Of a DNA stretch of 64,000 nt, positions 19,232 through 28,315 are shown one piece after another. A model generated the notes under the pieces. That model had not been told where the DNA came from and did not search any database. It saw nothing but the letters and a program-made list of their open reading frames with translations. The DNA is from Acinetobacter courvalinii. GTDB taxonomy: Bacteria; Pseudomonadota; Gammaproteobacteria; Pseudomonadales; Moraxellaceae. The position numbers and the translations under genes are program-made. The stretch lies in contig NZ_BMDA01000002.1 of assembly GCF_014635545.1 (NCBI RefSeq), forward strand, positions 372,001 to 436,000, given 5' to 3'. The first letter of the stretch is position 1. Each line of letters begins with the position of its first letter.

Positions 19232-20050
19232 ATGAATAATCCATCTCCTCTTGATCGTGAAGCCTTAATTGAAGTTAAAAACTTAAGCTTTAATCGGGGA
19301 GAGCGCGTCATTTATGACGATATCAGCCTTAAGATTCGTCGTGGTCAGATTACTGCCATTATGGGACCGTCCGGTACCGGTAAAACCACTTTGTTGCGTC
19401 TGATTGGTGGACAGTTAAGCCCAGATCACGGCGAAGTGCTACTGGATGGTAAAAATATTGCCACCATGTCACGTCATGAGTTGTTCGCTGCGCGCGCGCG
19501 TATGGGCATGTTATTCCAGAGTGGTGCATTATTCACCGACATGTCGGTATATGAGAATGTCGCATTTCCAATCCGCGCACATACCAAATTGCCAGAACAT
19601 CTGATTGCAGAACTGGTGGCATTAAAACTGGAATCGGTTGGATTGCGTGGTGCTGAACAGTTGATGCCAACCGAGCTTTCCGGTGGTATGAACCGTCGTG
19701 TTGCCTTGGCGCGAGCGATTGCACTGGATCCTGAGCTGATCATGTATGATGAGCCATTTGCAGGCCAAGACCCGATTGTAATGGGCGTATTGACCCGTCT
19801 GATCCGTTCCTTGCGCGATGCTTTGGATCTGACCACGATTATCGTATCGCATGATGTGGCTGAGACCTTATCGATTGCGGATTATATTTATGTGGTTGCA
19901 GAAGGTAAAATTCAGGGTGAAGGTTCACCAGAACAATTAAAAAACCATGCTTCACCTTTTGTCCGTCAGTTTTTAACAGGTTCGGCTGAGGGACCTGTGG
20001 AATATCAATTTACTCATCAAGCATATTTAGATAACGAGGTTCGTCCATGA
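19232..20050 (+). CDS. mlaF: Phospholipid ABC transporter ATP-binding protein MlaF
   Basis: 272 residues. Walker A GPSGTGKT at 45-52, Q-loop in MLFQSGALF, signature LSGGMNRRVALARA, Walker B LIMYDEPFAGQDP and the switch His in IIVSHDVAE are all intact. It powers MlaFEDB, the inner-membrane complex that moves phospholipids between the outer and inner membranes and keeps the outer leaflet asymmetric. It heads a five-gene operon and overlaps mlaE by 4 bases (ATGA), so translation is coupled. Confidence 0.97.
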   Translation: MNNPSPLDREALIEVKNLSFNRGERVIYDDISLKIRRGQITAIMGPSGTGKTTLLRLIGGQLSPDHGEVLLDGKNIATMSRHELFAARARMGMLFQSGALFTDMSVYENVAFPIRAHTKLPEHLIAELVALKLESVGLRGAEQLMPTELSGGMNRRVALARAIALDPELIMYDEPFAGQDPIVMGVLTRLIRSLRDALDLTTIIVSHDVAETLSIADYIYVVAEGKIQGEGSPEQLKNHASPFVRQFLTGSAEGPVEYQFTHQAYLDNEVRP

Positions 20051-20826
20051 ATGCGATTGCCTGGCTAGGTAGACTCGTTATTGAGCGAATAAAAGGCATC
20101 GGTGCTGCCGCATTGATGCTCTTGCAAGTTTTATTTTCCATGCCATCAAAAGGTGGTTTTCGGCGCTTTGTTTACCAGATGTATCGTGTCGGGGTGATGT
20201 CCCTGCTGATTATTGCGGTTTCCGGTTTGTTCATTGGTGCCGTGCTGGGCTTGCAGATGTATAGCATTCTGGTCACTTTTGGCAGTGAAGCAATGCTGGG
20301 TACTGCAATTTCACTGACCTTGCTGCGAGAACTTGCTTCTGTCGTTGCTGCCTTATTGTTTGCAGGGCGTGCAGGCTCGGCCTTAACCGCTGAAATTGGT
20401 TCCATGAAACAGAGTGAACAGCTTGCCAGCATGGAAATGATCGGTGTTGATCCACTGCGTCAGATCGTGGCTCCTCGTCTATGGGCCGGTATTGTCAGTT
20501 TGCCAATGCTCACGGTCATTTTTGCGAGCATTGGTATTATTGGCGGCAAGCTGGTTGGTGTGGATTTTTTAGGTGCTGATGAAGGTTCGTTCTGGAGTGG
20601 TATGCAAAGCAGCGTCCAGTTCTGGCATGACATTTTTAATGGCACCATTATTAAAAGCATTGTCTTTGCTTTGATTTGTACATGGGTGGCGGTATATCAG
20701 GGCTATGCCTGTGAACCAACCCCAGAAGGTATCGCGACTTCAATGACCAGAACGGTCGTATATTCTTCACTTTGTGTATTAGGTTTTGATTTCGTGTTGA
20801 CTGCGGTCATGTTCGGAGGGATTTAA
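20047..20826 (+). CDS. mlaE: Phospholipid ABC transporter permease MlaE
   Basis: 259 residues, five or six membrane helices, and the MlaE family blocks FIGAVLGLQ, LLRELASVVAALLFAGRAGSALTAEIGSMK and EQLASMEMIGVDP. This is the permease through which lipid passes, binding MlaF inside and the MlaD ring outside. It begins inside the mlaF stop and its TAATG junction leads directly to mlaD. Confidence 0.97.
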   Translation: MNAIAWLGRLVIERIKGIGAAALMLLQVLFSMPSKGGFRRFVYQMYRVGVMSLLIIAVSGLFIGAVLGLQMYSILVTFGSEAMLGTAISLTLLRELASVVAALLFAGRAGSALTAEIGSMKQSEQLASMEMIGVDPLRQIVAPRLWAGIVSLPMLTVIFASIGIIGGKLVGVDFLGADEGSFWSGMQSSVQFWHDIFNGTIIKSIVFALICTWVAVYQGYACEPTPEGIATSMTRTVVYSSLCVLGFDFVLTAVMFGGI

Positions 20827-21500
20827 TGAAATCACGTACTAGTGAGCTGGCCGTAGGTATTTTTGTCATTATCTTCGGTGTCGCTCTATTTTTTCTGGCG
20901 ATGAAGGTCAGTGGCTTGGTGGGTACTAATCTGCGCGACAGCTACAGCATGACAGCACAGTTTGACAATGTGAATGGCTTGAAGCCACGTGCCAAAGTGA
21001 CCATGAGTGGTGTAACCATTGGTCGTGTTGAATCAATTACGCTTGATCCGGTTTCCCGTCTGGCCACCGTTAAATTTGATCTGGATGGTAAGCTGACCAG
21101 CTTTAATCCGGAGCAGCTCAAAGAGGTGCAGAACAATGCGCTGGAAGAGTTACGCTATAGTTCTGACTATGAGCAAGCGAATGCTGCGAAACAAAAAGAA
21201 ATGGAACAGCAACTTACCAGTAACATGACCTCCATCACCACACTCGATGAAGATGCTTATATAATGGTAGCAACCAATGGTCTATTGGGTGAGAAATATT
21301 TGAAGGTTGTTCCGGGTGGTGGTGTGAACTACCTCAAACGGGGTGACGTGGTTTCAAATACCCAGGGCACCATGGATTTAGAAGATTTGATCAGTAAATT
21401 TATTACCGGTGGTGCTGGTAAAGCCACATCAAGCTCAACAGCGTCAGAAAGTCCAGCTTCACAGCCTGCTGCTGAAGCAGAACCTTCTTTTGTTGAGTAA
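20826..21500 (+). CDS. mlaD: Mla complex MCE-domain protein MlaD
   Basis: 224 residues. An N-terminal membrane anchor (LAVGIFVIIFGVALFFLAMKVSG) is followed by the MCE domain (VNGLKPRAKVTMSGVTIGRVESI). A later GLLGEKYLKVVPGG motif precedes an S/A/E-rich tail. MlaD forms the periplasmic hexameric ring that takes lipid from MlaC. Compared with E. coli MlaD (about 183 residues) there is an insertion after the MCE core (residues about 100-140, K/E/Q rich) and a longer tail; extra MlaD sequence is known in Acinetobacter. Confidence 0.96.
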   Translation: MKSRTSELAVGIFVIIFGVALFFLAMKVSGLVGTNLRDSYSMTAQFDNVNGLKPRAKVTMSGVTIGRVESITLDPVSRLATVKFDLDGKLTSFNPEQLKEVQNNALEELRYSSDYEQANAAKQKEMEQQLTSNMTSITTLDEDAYIMVATNGLLGEKYLKVVPGGGVNYLKRGDVVSNTQGTMDLEDLISKFITGGAGKATSSSTASESPASQPAAEAEPSFVE

Positions 21501-21519
21501 TTCAGGTTAGGAGATTGAA

Positions 21520-22152
21520 GTGAATACATTATTGAAACAAACGCTAACCGCAAGCGTATTATCGACAATGCTTGCAAGTGCGGCATTTGCGGCACCAACT
21601 GAAACCCCGCCTGACTTTGTTAAACGTGTGGCTGATGGCTTAATTACGCGTCTAAAAGCGGATCATGCTAAGTTGCAGAATAATCCGGCACTGGTGAAAA
21701 GCATTATTCGTCAAAACCTTGACCCGTATGTGGATTCTCAAGCGTTTACCCGTATTGTGTTAGGTACTTATGCCAATAACCAATATACCAATGCTGCGCA
21801 ACGCGCACAGTTCGAGAAGAACTTCCGTGAAGTGATTATCGAGAACTATGGTGGTGCTTTCGCAAAATACACCAATGAAAGCTATACCATGCGTCCGTTT
21901 AAATCGACCAACAGCAAAACCCCTGTGGTGACTTTGGACTTCTTGCACAATGGCGAGAAAATTCCGGTGTCGTTCCAGTTAACCGACAAGGGCGACCAGT
22001 GGAAAGTACGTAACATCAATGTGTCTGGTATCGATTTGGGCTTGCAGTTCCGTAACCAGTTCGCTGCAACGGTGCAACGTAACGGTGGCGATATTAATAA
22101 AGCGATTGCGACCTTTAAACCAGATGCAGATGCTGCAGTTAGCAAAAAATAA
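21520..22152 (+). CDS. mlaC: Periplasmic phospholipid-binding protein MlaC
   Basis: 210 residues with a cleavable signal (ends ASAAFAAP). The mature protein has the Tol-Tol-Ttg2 fold marks: IIRQNLDPYVDSQAFTRIVLG, FEKNFREVIIENYGGAFAKY, and WKVRNINVSGIDLGLQFRNQF. MlaC shuttles phospholipid across the periplasm between MlaA at the outer membrane and MlaFEDB. The GTG start at 21520 follows TAGGAGATT closely. mlaA is not in the window. Confidence 0.96.
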   Translation: MNTLLKQTLTASVLSTMLASAAFAAPTETPPDFVKRVADGLITRLKADHAKLQNNPALVKSIIRQNLDPYVDSQAFTRIVLGTYANNQYTNAAQRAQFEKNFREVIIENYGGAFAKYTNESYTMRPFKSTNSKTPVVTLDFLHNGEKIPVSFQLTDKGDQWKVRNINVSGIDLGLQFRNQFAATVQRNGGDINKAIATFKPDADAAVSKK

Positions 22153-22163
22153 GTAGGTGACGG

Positions 22164-22451
22164 GTGATTCAGTATATTGATCAGCAATTGGTCGTTTCCA
22201 AAACGATTAATTTTGCAAATGCAGAGCAGATCTATCAAGCTGGCTTAAAGCATATTCAACAGCATAAGAATTTTCCTCTGGTTGTTGATCTGGGCCAGCT
22301 TGAACAGGGCAATACTTTATCGTTAGCGGTACTGGTGCAATGGTTGCGTCAGACACCAGACAGTAAAGGGCTGCATTTCAAGAATGTGACTGAAAAAATG
22401 CTGAAAATCATTCAGGCCTGTCATTTGCAGGATGATCTGAAATTAATTTAA
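22164..22451 (+). CDS. mlaB: STAS-domain protein MlaB
   Basis: 95 residues, GTG start. A compact STAS domain with the central DLGQLEQGNTLSLAVLVQWLRQ segment corresponding to the conserved D..G....S......L. MlaB binds MlaF on the cytoplasmic side and is needed for transporter assembly. It is the last gene of the operon, closed by a strong terminator. Confidence 0.93.
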   Translation: MIQYIDQQLVVSKTINFANAEQIYQAGLKHIQQHKNFPLVVDLGQLEQGNTLSLAVLVQWLRQTPDSKGLHFKNVTEKMLKIIQACHLQDDLKLI

Positions 22452-22468
22452 AGATCACTTGTCGCAAT

Positions 22469-22497
22469 AAAAAAAGCACCGTCAGGTGCTTTTTTTA
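22469..22497. terminator. Bidirectional terminator between mlaB and corA
   Basis: AAAAAAAGCACC, tetraloop GTCA, GGTGCTTTTTTT. It ends the mla operon and the convergent corA; the corA stop follows immediately. Confidence 0.93.
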
Positions 22498-23514
22498 TTA
22501 GATCCATTTCTTCCAGCGGAAGTAGATGGTCGGACCAATCAGGAAGGTTAACACCAGCGTGATCACGATCCAGAAACTGGTACTGCCATGTGAAAACGGT
22601 AATACTTCGGTATTCATGCCATAAATACTGGCCACCAGCATTGGAGGTGCCAGCATGCTTGGAAGAATAGAGAAGCGTTTGAAGGTCTCATTCATCTCGG
22701 TATTGGCAAAACCGGTGGTAATATCCAGTAAGAATTTTAGTTTTTGAAACAGGAAGGTATTGTGCTCCAGTAAAGAACGCACATCCTCACTCATCTCCCG
22801 AATATCGGGGTCATAAATATGGCTGCCTAAGGCACGTGGCCGCGAAAGGAAAGACAGAACTCGGCGCAGGTCGGTCAGACAGAGCTGAGCTTTCCCTAAC
22901 ATGTCTTCCTGATGCGCGAGCCGTGTGATCATGTCATCCAGATCAAGGATCTGTTCACGATGGTGATCGTTTAACACCTCGGCTGAATATTCTTCCAGAT
23001 ACTTATGCGTATCTTCCAGAATATCTGAAAGCTCATCCAGTTTAGATTCCAGCAAGCCTAATAAAATCCACACCGGATCTTTATAATCGATGCTGTAATC
23101 ATTGCGTCTTGCCCGGGCGCGAAAGGCTCGGAAGGCCACCAGTTTTTCGCCACGTAGCGTGATCAGTTGCGTTTTATCCAGTAGAAACGCAACGGTGTGG
23201 ACGGTAGCGGCGAGTGTATTCTCGAGATCTTCTTGTTCACGATCCGATTGAAAATTTTTATTCTTTGTTAAAAAATAGGTGCTGATATGCAAAATTCCGT
23301 CATCATCACGGTAGAATCGTGCTGATGAGGAAATATCTTCAAGTGACTTTAAGGTAGGTAGGTTTCGCTCATATGCATCCAGAATCCATTGTTGTTCTTC
23401 TTGGGATGGGGCGATGAGATCGATCCAGACCAGTTCAGGATGAAGGTCGAAACTGCCATTGATTGTTGCATCTTCTAGACTACCGCGCTCAGTGGCATAA
23501 AAGGCTTCAAGCAT
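22498..23514 (-). CDS. corA: CorA family divalent-cation transporter
   Basis: 338 residues. The large N-terminal cytoplasmic domain is followed by two C-terminal helices. The signature YGMN stands at the end of the first helix (SIYGMNTEVLPF), which forms the Mg2+ selectivity loop of the pentamer, and a basic KKW tail closes the protein. Substrate is Mg2+ and possibly Co2+ or Ni2+. The ATG at 23514 has AAGGA about 8 bases upstream. No Mg-sensing leader was recognised in the 170-base upstream region. Confidence 0.93.
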   Translation of the reverse strand: MLEAFYATERGSLEDATINGSFDLHPELVWIDLIAPSQEEQQWILDAYERNLPTLKSLEDISSSARFYRDDDGILHISTYFLTKNKNFQSDREQEDLENTLAATVHTVAFLLDKTQLITLRGEKLVAFRAFRARARRNDYSIDYKDPVWILLGLLESKLDELSDILEDTHKYLEEYSAEVLNDHHREQILDLDDMITRLAHQEDMLGKAQLCLTDLRRVLSFLSRPRALGSHIYDPDIREMSEDVRSLLEHNTFLFQKLKFLLDITTGFANTEMNETFKRFSILPSMLAPPMLVASIYGMNTEVLPFSHGSTSFWIVITLVLTFLIGPTIYFRWKKWI

Positions 23515-23686
23515 GTCTTTTTTCCTTGCGCAGTCGAGGTAAAGTTTCCGGTGTTTTTCCGAAAAGCAGGGTGTATTTTAGACAAGGATGAAACGAAAAA
23601 CACTTGCCTAAACGTTATTTTTTAAAAAATCTTGTTACATAGCCTACTTTATCAGCATGACAGTTCTATAAAACGGTTTTAATTGT

Positions 23687-24271
23687 ATGAATTCTATATG
23701 TGTTTTCTGTGGTTCCTCTCTCGGGAATGATCCTATTTTCAAGCAAATGGCCCAGTTAACCGGGCAGGTGATTGCCGCACAAGGCAAAACGCTGGTCTAT
23801 GGCGGTGGACGTTCGGGGCTGATGGGGGTGGTGGCTGATAGTGCGCTACAGGCGGGCGGCCGTGTGGTTGGTGTGATTCCCCATGCCTTGGTGGATCGAG
23901 AGCTGGCCCATACCGGTTTAACCGAATTGTATCGGGTCAACAATATGCATGAGCGCAAGACCAAAATGGCTGAGCTATCTGATGCATTTGTGGCTTTGCC
24001 CGGCGGTGCAGGCACACTCGAAGAAATCTTTGAGCAATGGACCTGGAGTCAGTTGGGTATCCATCAAAAGCCTTGTGCTTTTTTAAATGTGAATGGTTTC
24101 TATACCGATTTGTTGAAAATGCTGCAAGCCTCGGTTGACAGTGGTTTTACCCAAGCACGTTTTGTGGATAAGCTGATTGTGGCCGAGCAGATTGAAGAGG
24201 TTCTGGCTGCATTTGCGGCTTATCAACCTGCGGCACCGAAGTGGCTATCTAGCACTGAAATTCAGGCCTGA
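23687..24271 (+). CDS. LOG family (TIGR00730) nucleotide 5'-monophosphate phosphoribohydrolase
   Basis: 194 residues. It has the two hallmark motifs of the LOG fold: GGGRSGLMG and PGGAGTLEEIFE. Proteins of this family release the base from nucleoside 5'-monophosphates; plant and some bacterial members activate cytokinins this way. The substrate here is unknown. A Nudix hydrolase gene starts 11 bases after the stop, suggesting a nucleotide-salvage or housecleaning pair. Confidence 0.9.
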   Translation: MNSICVFCGSSLGNDPIFKQMAQLTGQVIAAQGKTLVYGGGRSGLMGVVADSALQAGGRVVGVIPHALVDRELAHTGLTELYRVNNMHERKTKMAELSDAFVALPGGAGTLEEIFEQWTWSQLGIHQKPCAFLNVNGFYTDLLKMLQASVDSGFTQARFVDKLIVAEQIEEVLAAFAAYQPAAPKWLSSTEIQA

Positions 24272-24281
24272 GGATACGATT

Positions 24282-24677
24282 GTGAAAACCATTACTGTTG
24301 CTGCTGCCATTATCTTGAACGAGCACAATCAATTGCTGTTGGTGCGTAAGCAAAATACCCATGCCTTTATGCAGGTCGGCGGTAAGCTTGAGCTGGATGA
24401 AGCACCTGAGGTGACAATTCAGCGTGAGATTCTGGAAGAAATCGGCTGTGAGTGTGAGCTTAAAGAGTTTGTCGGTGAATTTAAAACAGCAGCAGCCAAT
24501 GAACCTGATCATGCCTTGATCAGCTATGTATATGCGGTTGAGTTAAAACAGCAGCCACAAATCGCGGCTGAGATTGCAGAGATGAAATGGATCGATCTGG
24601 ATGACCAGTCAACGGTACTGGCGCCACTGACTAAAGAAGTGGTGATTCCGTGGTGTCAGCAGCAGCATTTGAATTAA
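24282..24677 (+). CDS. Nudix hydrolase
   Basis: 131 residues from the GTG at 24282, chosen because GAGGA stands 7 bases upstream; the longer open frame overlaps the LOG gene. The complete Nudix box GX5EX7REXXEEXG starts at GKLELDE and ends EEIG (residues about 35-57). The N-terminal beta strands include AAAIILNEHNQLLLVRK. These enzymes hydrolyse nucleoside diphosphates linked to another moiety, often damaged nucleotides. The 3' end overlaps convergent comF by 47 bases. Confidence 0.9.
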   Translation: MKTITVAAAIILNEHNQLLLVRKQNTHAFMQVGGKLELDEAPEVTIQREILEEIGCECELKEFVGEFKTAAANEPDHALISYVYAVELKQQPQIAAEIAEMKWIDLDDQSTVLAPLTKEVVIPWCQQQHLN

Positions 24678-25320
24678 TTTCCTGATGCTGTGCGGCTGCC
24701 AGACACAGACTATAGACCTGTTGGCAGCCCAGTTGTTGCAGCACCTGAGATAATGCAGTAATCGAACTGCCTGTGGTGACCACATCATCGACAATGAGGA
24801 CCTTGCGATAGCGAATCTGGTTCGGTGCAGCAGCAACAAATTGCTGTTCAATATTTTCCAGCCGCTCCAGGCGGCTTAATCCTTTTTGAGAATGCTGGGC
24901 CAAGCGCTGGACCGGTTGCCAGACGGGAATGTTCAAGTGCTCACTTAAGGCTTGCGCCAAGAGCAGGCTCTGGTTAAAACCACGCTCGACCAGACGATCT
25001 GTTGAAATAGGCATGGGCACAATGGCATGTACTTTGGGCAGTCTGGGTTGCAATAGCAAGCCATTTAATAGACGTTGATGATGCAGTTTCTGCTCATATT
25101 TAAACTGTTGGATAATCCGGTCAATCGGATACTGATAATGGCAGGCCACCATGATTTGCTGTTGACTGCGTTCAATGGTTTGCTTGAGCCAGGGCAATTG
25201 TTGCCAGCAGCTTTGACAGACACCGAAGTGCCGTTTCATGCCAATATCACACATGCTACATGGGGTAAAATAATCAAATAGCTGCTGTGCTGATCTGCCC
25301 AATAATTTAAACATAGGCAT
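24631..25320 (-). CDS. comF: ComF family protein (phosphoribosyltransferase-like)
   Basis: 229 residues. An N-terminal four-Cys cluster (CSMC....CQSC, residues about 21-40) probably binds zinc. The phosphoribosyltransferase core ends in the PRPP loop VLIVDDVVTTGSS. ComF is needed for uptake or integration of single-stranded DNA in natural transformation in several bacteria, and Acinetobacter is naturally competent. The start at 25320 overlaps the end of recG by 14 bases (25314 is an alternative), so the two are translationally coupled. This gives a DNA-processing operon. Confidence 0.92.
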   Translation of the reverse strand: MPMFKLLGRSAQQLFDYFTPCSMCDIGMKRHFGVCQSCWQQLPWLKQTIERSQQQIMVACHYQYPIDRIIQQFKYEQKLHHQRLLNGLLLQPRLPKVHAIVPMPISTDRLVERGFNQSLLLAQALSEHLNIPVWQPVQRLAQHSQKGLSRLERLENIEQQFVAAAPNQIRYRKVLIVDDVVTTGSSITALSQVLQQLGCQQVYSLCLAAAQHQEINSNAAADTTESPLL

Positions 25321-27352
25321 ATCTTGGTGCTTCGGGTAACCAGCGTTTCAGTAGACCTTCTGCATGTTGCGGATAATCTTTCAAGATTTGCTCTGCGACA
25401 TAATGTGCCTGAGTCAGCAGGTGGTCATCGCGTTCTAGACGAGCCACACGAAAGCCCATATCACCAGTTTGCTTGGTCCCGAGTAATTCACCGGGGCCAC
25501 GAATTTCCAGATCTTTTTCCGCAATCACAAAGCCATCATTACTTTCCCGTAAAATAGAAAGCCGTTCCTGCCCATTTTGTGATAACGGGGTTTTATAGAG
25601 TAAGGCACAAAAACTGGCGGTGGCGCCACGACCGACACGGCCACGTAGCTGATGCAGTTGAGACAGGCCTAAACGTTCTGCATTTTCAATCACCATAATC
25701 GAGGCATTGGGGACATCAACCCCCACTTCAATCACCGTGGTGGCAATCAATAGTTGCGATTGATTGTCCTTAAAAGCTTGCATCACAGCCTGCTTTTCAT
25801 CGGCTTTCATCTTGCCATGTACCAGCCCGATGTTGATGTCTGGGAAGCGTTCTTTAATCTCTTGGTAGGTTGCTTCCGCCGCTTGAGCATCCAGTGTTTC
25901 CGATTGCTCCACCAAGGTACAGACCCAGTAAGCCTGTTTACCTTCACGACAATTGCTGGCAATGCGTTGCAAGACCTGTTCCCGCCGTTCTAGGGGAATG
26001 GTGACGGTCTGGATCGGGGTACGACCGGGTGGCAGCTCATCAATAATCGAAGTATCTAAATCTCCATAGGCACTCATGGCGAGGGTGCGGGGAATCGGGG
26101 TTGCTGTCATGACCAGTTGGTGCGGAGTGAACTGGTCCGCGCCTTTATTGCGCAAGGCGAGGCGTTGATCAACCCCGAAACGGTGCTGTTCATCGATAAT
26201 CACCAAGCCGAGCTTGGAAAAACCGACCGTATCCTGAAACAGCGCATGGGTACCCACGATCAACTGGGCATGACCTTCTTTAATTTGTTGCTCTGCCTGT
26301 GTTCTGGCTTTGCCTTTTTGTTTACCCGACAGCCAAGCCACCTGAATGCCTAAAGGCTCAAACCAGCGTTTAAAGTTTAAATAATGCTGTTCAGCCAAAA
26401 TCTCGGTCGGTGCCATCAGTGCCACCTGCCAGTCCGCTTCCAGCGCATGACAGGCAGCGATTGCGGCCACCAGTGTCTTGCCAGCACCGACATCGCCTTG
26501 CACCAGACGTAACATCGGTTGATCTTGTTTAAGATCTTGCAAGATTTCCTTAGAAACGCGTTTTTGCGCATTGGTCATCTGGAAAGGCAGCCCTTCTAAT
26601 AATGTCTTGGCCAGTACTTTGCTGCTACTAAAGCGTGGTGCTGAAATCTGACGGATATAGGCACGGCGTGTGAGTAAACTGATTTGATGCGCCACCAGTT
26701 CTTCAAAAATCAGCCGTTGCTGTGCCGGATGTGAGCCTTGATTGAGCTGCAACATGTTGGCATCGGTAGGCGGCTCATGAATGTAATGCAACGCCTCTTT
26801 CAGCTCATAGCCATTGCTATATTTACTGGGTAATAATTCGGGTAGGTCATCACTGTGATGGGTGAGTGCCTGACGGACATACTCACGTAATTTGGGCTGG
26901 GTCAGGCCTTCGGTACTGGGATAAATCGCGGTCAGCTGGGTCTTGGGCAGGGCCGTATGTTGCTGGATCACCTGAATTTCAGGATGATACAGTTCCAGCC
27001 CACGTGCACCAACGCGCACCTCACCAAAAATGCGCAGCCGTTGCCCCATTTTGATACGGTCCGTAAGACCTTTATAAATATGATAGAAGCGTAAGGTGAC
27101 CTTGCCGAAATCGTCCTGGACCAATGCAGCAAGAGATTTCTTTTTTCCGGGTGGAAAGTCAACAGAGCGGACTTCACCTTCAAGCAAGTAACTTCGTCCA
27201 ACGACCAGCTGATTCATTGGAATAATAGTGCTACGATCTTCATAGTCACGGGGAAGATGGAATAACAAATCATCCGTGCTAAAAATATGAAGCTTTTCTA
27301 AGAGGGTCGCTGCGGCAGCACCAACGCCTTGTAATTGCTGAACTGATGTCAT
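25307..27352 (-). CDS. recG: ATP-dependent DNA helicase RecG
   Basis: 681 residues, normal for RecG. The N-terminal wedge/OB region is followed by the helicase core: Walker A GDVGAGKT, DEQHRFG, TATPIPRTLA, and the C-terminal helicase half with QLRGRVGRG. RecG regresses stalled replication forks and branch-migrates Holliday and R-loop structures. Only 18 bases separate its start from the divergent epimerase gene. comF follows in an overlapping frame. Confidence 0.98.
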   Translation of the reverse strand: MTSVQQLQGVGAAAATLLEKLHIFSTDDLLFHLPRDYEDRSTIIPMNQLVVGRSYLLEGEVRSVDFPPGKKKSLAALVQDDFGKVTLRFYHIYKGLTDRIKMGQRLRIFGEVRVGARGLELYHPEIQVIQQHTALPKTQLTAIYPSTEGLTQPKLREYVRQALTHHSDDLPELLPSKYSNGYELKEALHYIHEPPTDANMLQLNQGSHPAQQRLIFEELVAHQISLLTRRAYIRQISAPRFSSSKVLAKTLLEGLPFQMTNAQKRVSKEILQDLKQDQPMLRLVQGDVGAGKTLVAAIAACHALEADWQVALMAPTEILAEQHYLNFKRWFEPLGIQVAWLSGKQKGKARTQAEQQIKEGHAQLIVGTHALFQDTVGFSKLGLVIIDEQHRFGVDQRLALRNKGADQFTPHQLVMTATPIPRTLAMSAYGDLDTSIIDELPPGRTPIQTVTIPLERREQVLQRIASNCREGKQAYWVCTLVEQSETLDAQAAEATYQEIKERFPDINIGLVHGKMKADEKQAVMQAFKDNQSQLLIATTVIEVGVDVPNASIMVIENAERLGLSQLHQLRGRVGRGATASFCALLYKTPLSQNGQERLSILRESNDGFVIAEKDLEIRGPGELLGTKQTGDMGFRVARLERDDHLLTQAHYVAEQILKDYPQHAEGLLKRWLPEAPRYAYV

Positions 27353-27370
27353 CTCTGGTCAAAGGTGTGT

Positions 27371-28189
27371 ATGCATATTTTATTTATTGGTTATGGTAAA
27401 ACATCTCAGCGTGTCGCTAAACACTTATTTGAGCAAGGACACCACATTAGCACAATAAGTCGCAGTGCAAAAACAGATTGTTACGCGACCCATTATATTC
27501 AGGACATTCATCAACTTGATTTGACCGGGCTAGCGCCTGTAGAGGTGGTGTATATCATTCTGGCGCCTTCTGAAAGTGGGATTGAGGCTTATCAGCAGAC
27601 CTATGTCGATAGCGTGGAGCCGATTGCTCAGGCCTTAAAAGCCCATCCGGTGCAACGTATCGTGATCGTGTCTTCCACGCGCGTCTATGGCGAAAATGCA
27701 GGGCAACGCATTGATGACGAGAGCGAGATCCATCCTGCTGATCCACAAGGTGAGCTATTGCGAAGTATGGAGTTGCTGTGGCAGCAGTATTACCCACAAC
27801 ACAGTATCATTGTTCGCCCTACGGGTATCTATGGCACTTCAATTGCCCGACTGAAAAAACTGGCTGAGCAAAGCACGACTTATCCCACTGTTCATTATAG
27901 CAACCGGATTCATATTGATGATCTGGCTAGGTTTTTAGCATTACTGGTGAATTTGGTTCAAGTTGAACAGAGCTATATCGTCACCAATAATCGACCGCTT
28001 CCGATGCATGAAATTCTATTATGGTTTCAACAGCAATTGCATTTAGCGCCTTTAAAGTTGCTTTCGGACCGACCGAGCGGCAAGCAAATTTATGCCACCC
28101 GCTTGCCAAAGACCGGATTTAAATTTGACCATTTGATTTGCTTTAATGACTACGCTGCGGCCTTATCTGTCCATAGTAATGAAAAATAA
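27371..28189 (+). CDS. NAD(P)-binding SDR/epimerase-like protein (YeeZ-like)
   Basis: 272 residues from the ATG at 27371, which has AAAGG 5 bases upstream; GTG at 27365 is less likely. The N-terminus FIGYGKTSQRVAKHL has a single-site Rossmann glycine motif. SSTRVYGENAGQRIDDESE and HIDDLARF resemble the extended SDR family, close to E. coli YeeZ. The usual YxxxK catalytic motif is not obvious, so catalysis is uncertain. Divergent from recG. Confidence 0.8.
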   Translation: MHILFIGYGKTSQRVAKHLFEQGHHISTISRSAKTDCYATHYIQDIHQLDLTGLAPVEVVYIILAPSESGIEAYQQTYVDSVEPIAQALKAHPVQRIVIVSSTRVYGENAGQRIDDESEIHPADPQGELLRSMELLWQQYYPQHSIIVRPTGIYGTSIARLKKLAEQSTTYPTVHYSNRIHIDDLARFLALLVNLVQVEQSYIVTNNRPLPMHEILLWFQQQLHLAPLKLLSDRPSGKQIYATRLPKTGFKFDHLICFNDYAAALSVHSNEK

Positions 28190-28315
28190 TTCGATTACAC
28201 TGTAAAGAAAGCTTAAAGAGTTGGTATGGATTTTGAACTTAAAATACCAACAGATTCCGCAAAGGAACTGCCTGAATTAAGCACGGGGTTTGCTGCAAGG
28301 CATAAAAGGTGAAAC

